This document shows, one piece after another, positions 61,391 through 64,000 of a stretch of 64,000 nt of DNA. Numbering within the stretch: the first letter of the stretch is position 1; the number at the start of each line of letters is the position of its first letter. The notes below the pieces were generated by a model. The model was given only the letters and a program-made list of their open reading frames with translations, searched no databases and was not told the DNA's origin. The DNA lies in NCBI GenBank assembly GCA_041653875.1, contig JBAZEM010000015.1:1-64000 (forward strand). Reading direction: 5' to 3'. The translations under genes and the position numbers were made by a program. The stretch is from VSJD01 sp041653875 (GTDB lineage Bacteria; Verrucomicrobiota; Kiritimatiellia; JAAZAB01).

Positions 61391-63452
61391 AATCCGCCGG
61401 TGGATTCCGAGTTGTCCATCGTCTGTCGTCCGGTGTCTGTCGTCCGTCCTGCTGGGCGCCGGGCTTTGTTTTTCCGCCGGTTGTCAGAGCCTCGGCGTCG
61501 GTGATTCCGGCCTTTCCCCGGCAAGCACGCGCGTCGTCCTTCCGGCTGACTTGGCGCTAAGCGCGGAACATGCGGCCATGGCCGGGGCCCTGGCCGATTT
61601 CAGCATGGGAATTCTGCGGGAAGGATTCGCGAACGGAGCGGCCATAGATAGTTACCGCCGCGCACTGGAAGAGAAACCGGATTACGCCGCCCTTTATGTG
61701 CGCGCGGCGGTGCTTTATATCAAACAGGGGCAAAATGACCGAGCCATTGCCGTCATGGAGGATGCCTGCCGGCACAATCCTCGTTCGGTGGAAGCTCATC
61801 TTTACCTGGCCCAGGTTTACCAGGCGCTGAACCGGCCGGCGGAGGCTGTCAAGGCCGCCCAGCGGGCCATCGATCTCGAACCCGCCAACGCCAAGGGCTA
61901 TATCCAGTTGGCCTATCTTTATCTCGCGGCGCGCGACGAAGTCCGCGCGCGCGCCGTGCTCGAAACGGCGCGCAAAAAAGCCGCCGACAAACTGCCGGTT
62001 CTTCGATTAATGGGCGACATGTGCGCGCAAAAAATCGCGAATGCGCCGGCCATCCCCTCCCCCGACGGCGCCAAGGCGATATCCTATTACGAAGAAGCCG
62101 CCGATCTTCCACCGGACGAGGCCTCCCTGCAATACCAGGAACGCTTGGGCGACCTGTACCTGATTAACCGGCAAACGGATAAAGCCCTGGCGGTCTTCCA
62201 AAAATTAACGACCCGCTTGCCGGACTCCATTCAACTGCAGAAGAAACTGGCCATGTGTTACATGGCGCTCGGCCAAAAGGAAAAAGCGGTTGAAACGCTG
62301 AAAGTGGTGATCGGACGGGAGCCCGAAAATTCACAAGTCCAATTTTATCTGGGCGAACTTTACGAAACGTTGGGAAACACCAACGCGGCCCTGGCCAGTT
62401 TTTGCTCCGCCGTGGATACCAATCCAACCGCTTCGGCCCCCTATTTGAAACTGGCGTTTTATTACATGCAGACGGCGCCGGCCAAAGCCGGCCAGACCCT
62501 GCAAAACGGGCTGAAACGGTTCCCGGAAGATAAAAAATTGATTGAGATGCTGACCGCGTATTATCTGCGGAACCAACAGCCGCTGGAGGCGCTCGATAGT
62601 TTTGTGCGCCTGCAGAACCTGCTTTTGCGCGACAACGAACGCTTCCCGGATTCCCGGCACTTCCTGAATTTCGGGGAGATTGCCCAGCGAAACCGAATGT
62701 ATGCCACCGCCATCGCCTTGTACGAAAAGGGGCTGGAGCAGAACCCGGGTCTGCGCGAAGCCTACATCCGCATAGCTTTTCTTTACATCGGCATGCACGA
62801 CCTGGATGAAGCCTTGAATGTAATGGACGAGGCGGTGCTTGCAAATCCCGAAGATCCCGTAAGCTGGTATTACTTTGGACTGCTGAACAGCCGGGCCCAA
62901 ATCTACCCTGCGGCCGTCAGCGCCTACGAACGGGTTGCGACGCTGGCCGCGCGATCGCCCGGGTCCGGCTTGTTGCCGGACAGCATGTTCTATTTCAATT
63001 ACGGCGCGGCCTGCGAGCGCGCCGGCCAATTCGAGCGGGCCGAAAACCTGCTCCAGCGCGCAATACGGTTGGACACCGAAAACGCCGAAGCGTTCAATTA
63101 CATGGCTTACATGTGGGCCGAAAAAGGCGTCCACCTCGATCAGGCCCTGGAATATATCCGGCAGGCCTTGGATTGCGATCCGGACAACGGCGCCTTCCTC
63201 GACACACTCGGGTGGATCAGGTATAAACAGGGCCGGATTGCGGAAGCCCTGGACTGCCTGCAGTCCGCTTATTATTTTATGCCGGATGACCCGACGATCA
63301 TGGAGCACCTGGGCGACGTCTGGTCCGCGCTGCGCAACGAAACCCAGGCCCTGACGTGGTGGGAACGAAGTTATCGCATCGACGCCAACAATAAGAAGTT
63401 GGCGGAAAAACTGCGCAAGCACGGGGGGGACGCCCTGCGCCTGACGCCATGA
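61391..63452 (+). CDS. TPR-repeat lipoprotein, start codon unclear
   Basis: At least 633 residues (from the ATG at 61551) of about fourteen tetratricopeptide repeats, for example YAALYVRAAVLYIKQGQNDRAI and AFNYMAYMWAEKGVHLDQAL. Such proteins scaffold assemblies, often at the outer membrane. The frame stays open upstream and encodes VLLGAGLCFSAGCQSLG (61446-61496), a convincing lipoprotein signal with Cys. But no ATG, GTG or TTG precedes it in frame before the mini-protein stop. The upstream part is a GTCGTCCGGTGTC-type repeat. Either a rare start is used or the repeat has replaced the true 5' end. Confidence 0.8.
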
Positions 63453-63647
63453 TTCCGGTCATAAGCGAGGATTCTTTACCAGGGATTCACCACAGAGACA
63501 CAGAGGCACGGAGAAAGACGCCGTCTCCTTAATCTCCTTCCCGCTCCACACAACGATCGGTCGGAAGAGAACACGTGCGGAGAAGTCTCTCTGTGCCTCT
63601 GTGGTGAGGTTTGTTTTGTTTAGGTTGAGGGCATCGTCCGCGTATCG
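63453..63647. repeat. CACAGAGACACAGAGGCACGG inverted pair
   Basis: ACCACAGAGACACAGAGGCA (63490-63509) and its inverted partner TGCCTCTGTGGTGAGG (63593-63608) flank about 80 bases between two convergent genes. No gene seen; probably acts as a shared end or is a dispersed repeat. Confidence 0.65.
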
Positions 63648-64000
63648 CTATTTCAGCGATTGCGCCATGATCACCGCATAACGCATATCGTCCACCCCCG
63701 GCCCGGTCCGCATGAACGGCCGCCGGTCTATGCGCGCGAACCCCATTTTTTCGAAAAACGCAAGCGCCGCGGTATTATCCTCCCGCGCGCTCAAATGAAC
63801 GCCGGGAACACCCTCCGCGCGCAACTGGTCCAGAAATCGATTAGTCAGCCTTCGGCCAATCCCCTGTCCCTGCACCTCCATCCGCAAATTGATATGCAGA
63901 TGGGCGGGATATCCGGATAACGGCACGGCCGGATGGCCCAGCGCCCGCCACCAGATCGGCAGATTCCAACGCACCAAGCGCCGCGTGGACGCGGTCCACC
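63648..64000 (-). CDS. GNAT-family acetyltransferase (partial)
   Basis: C-terminal ~117 residues; the frame is open to the window edge, so the N-terminus lies beyond 64000. The acetyl-CoA-binding motif is RMEVQGQGIGRRLTNRFLDQL (Q/RxxGxG/A). Then follow GVHLSAREDNTAALAFFEKMGF and a C-terminal beta strand MRYAVIMAQ. Target unknown. Confidence 0.85.
   Translation of the reverse strand, partial: WTASTRRLVRWNLPIWWRALGHPAVPLSGYPAHLHINLRMEVQGQGIGRRLTNRFLDQLRAEGVPGVHLSAREDNTAALAFFEKMGFARIDRRPFMRTGPGVDDMRYAVIMAQSLK

Overview
The window is GC-rich bacterial DNA, gene-dense, with no rRNA operon, no complete insertion sequence, no prophage and no CRISPR array. The source is probably an uncultivated bacterium, perhaps of the Kiritimatiellota/Verrucomicrobiota (PVC) group. 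This is a low-confidence guess. It rests on an archaeal-type topoisomerase VI pair, a GOLPH3-like protein beside anti-sigma genes, a mitochondrial-type mini ribosomal protein, and intergenic regions packed with many families of short palindromic repeats. A run of Ns at 35671-35680 shows this is a scaffold and that assembly stopped inside a tandem repeat.

Layout. 1-13.2 kb is information processing and DNA maintenance: tgt, an RluA-family pseudouridine synthase, a BrnT-type toxin-antitoxin pair, infA, topoisomerase VI B and A subunits, tsaD, a CtpA protease, mutM and topB. 13.6-24.7 kb holds nadB, a CNNM/CorC protein, a fused trehalose-6-phosphate synthase/phosphatase, a truncated solute-binding lipoprotein, and a minus-strand envelope-glycan cluster (UbiA-type phosphoribosyl-polyprenol synthase, a GT-C type glycosyltransferase and membrane proteins). 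25-35.5 kb holds a ClpX-like ATPase without the zinc finger, queC, acetolactate decarboxylase, a cupin, a STAS / GPP34 / RsbW-like gene set, an SDR enzyme with an LsrF-type enzyme, a nuclease/phosphatase-fold protein and a lytic transglycosylase. 35.5-39.0 kb is an accessory region centred on tRNA-Tyr: tandem copies of its 5' half, an intact tRNA, a GIY-YIG nuclease gene, a tRNA 3' half split in the anticodon by a double hairpin, higBA, and an integrase pseudogene carrying a second GIY-YIG unit. 39-64 kb is metabolism and cell biology: an M14 peptidase, proBA, a PfkB kinase, a Ser/Thr kinase, hisI, an HU protein, dapF, larB/larC, an MBL hydrolase, an HTH-PTS IIA protein, tRNA-Pro with a duplicated 3' part, a large membrane protein, uxaE, tRNA-Val, purN, hisG, a 31-residue mS38-like protein, a TPR lipoprotein and a GNAT enzyme cut by the window edge.

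The most unusual signal is a recurrent architecture at two tRNA genes. In each, an intact tRNA is followed by a short piece of tRNA 5' sequence, then a 30-31 nt double hairpin, then the tRNA's 3' part. The break lies between anticodon bases 35 and 36 of tRNA-Tyr and in the T-loop of tRNA-Pro. At tRNA-Tyr a GIY-YIG nuclease gene lies inside the structure. A second GIY-YIG copy, also ending in the double hairpin, sits inside a broken integrase gene. This suggests a small tRNA-targeting mobile unit that regenerates a working tRNA. Other short repeats run into the 3' ends of several genes and, in larC, sit in frame inside the coding sequence.
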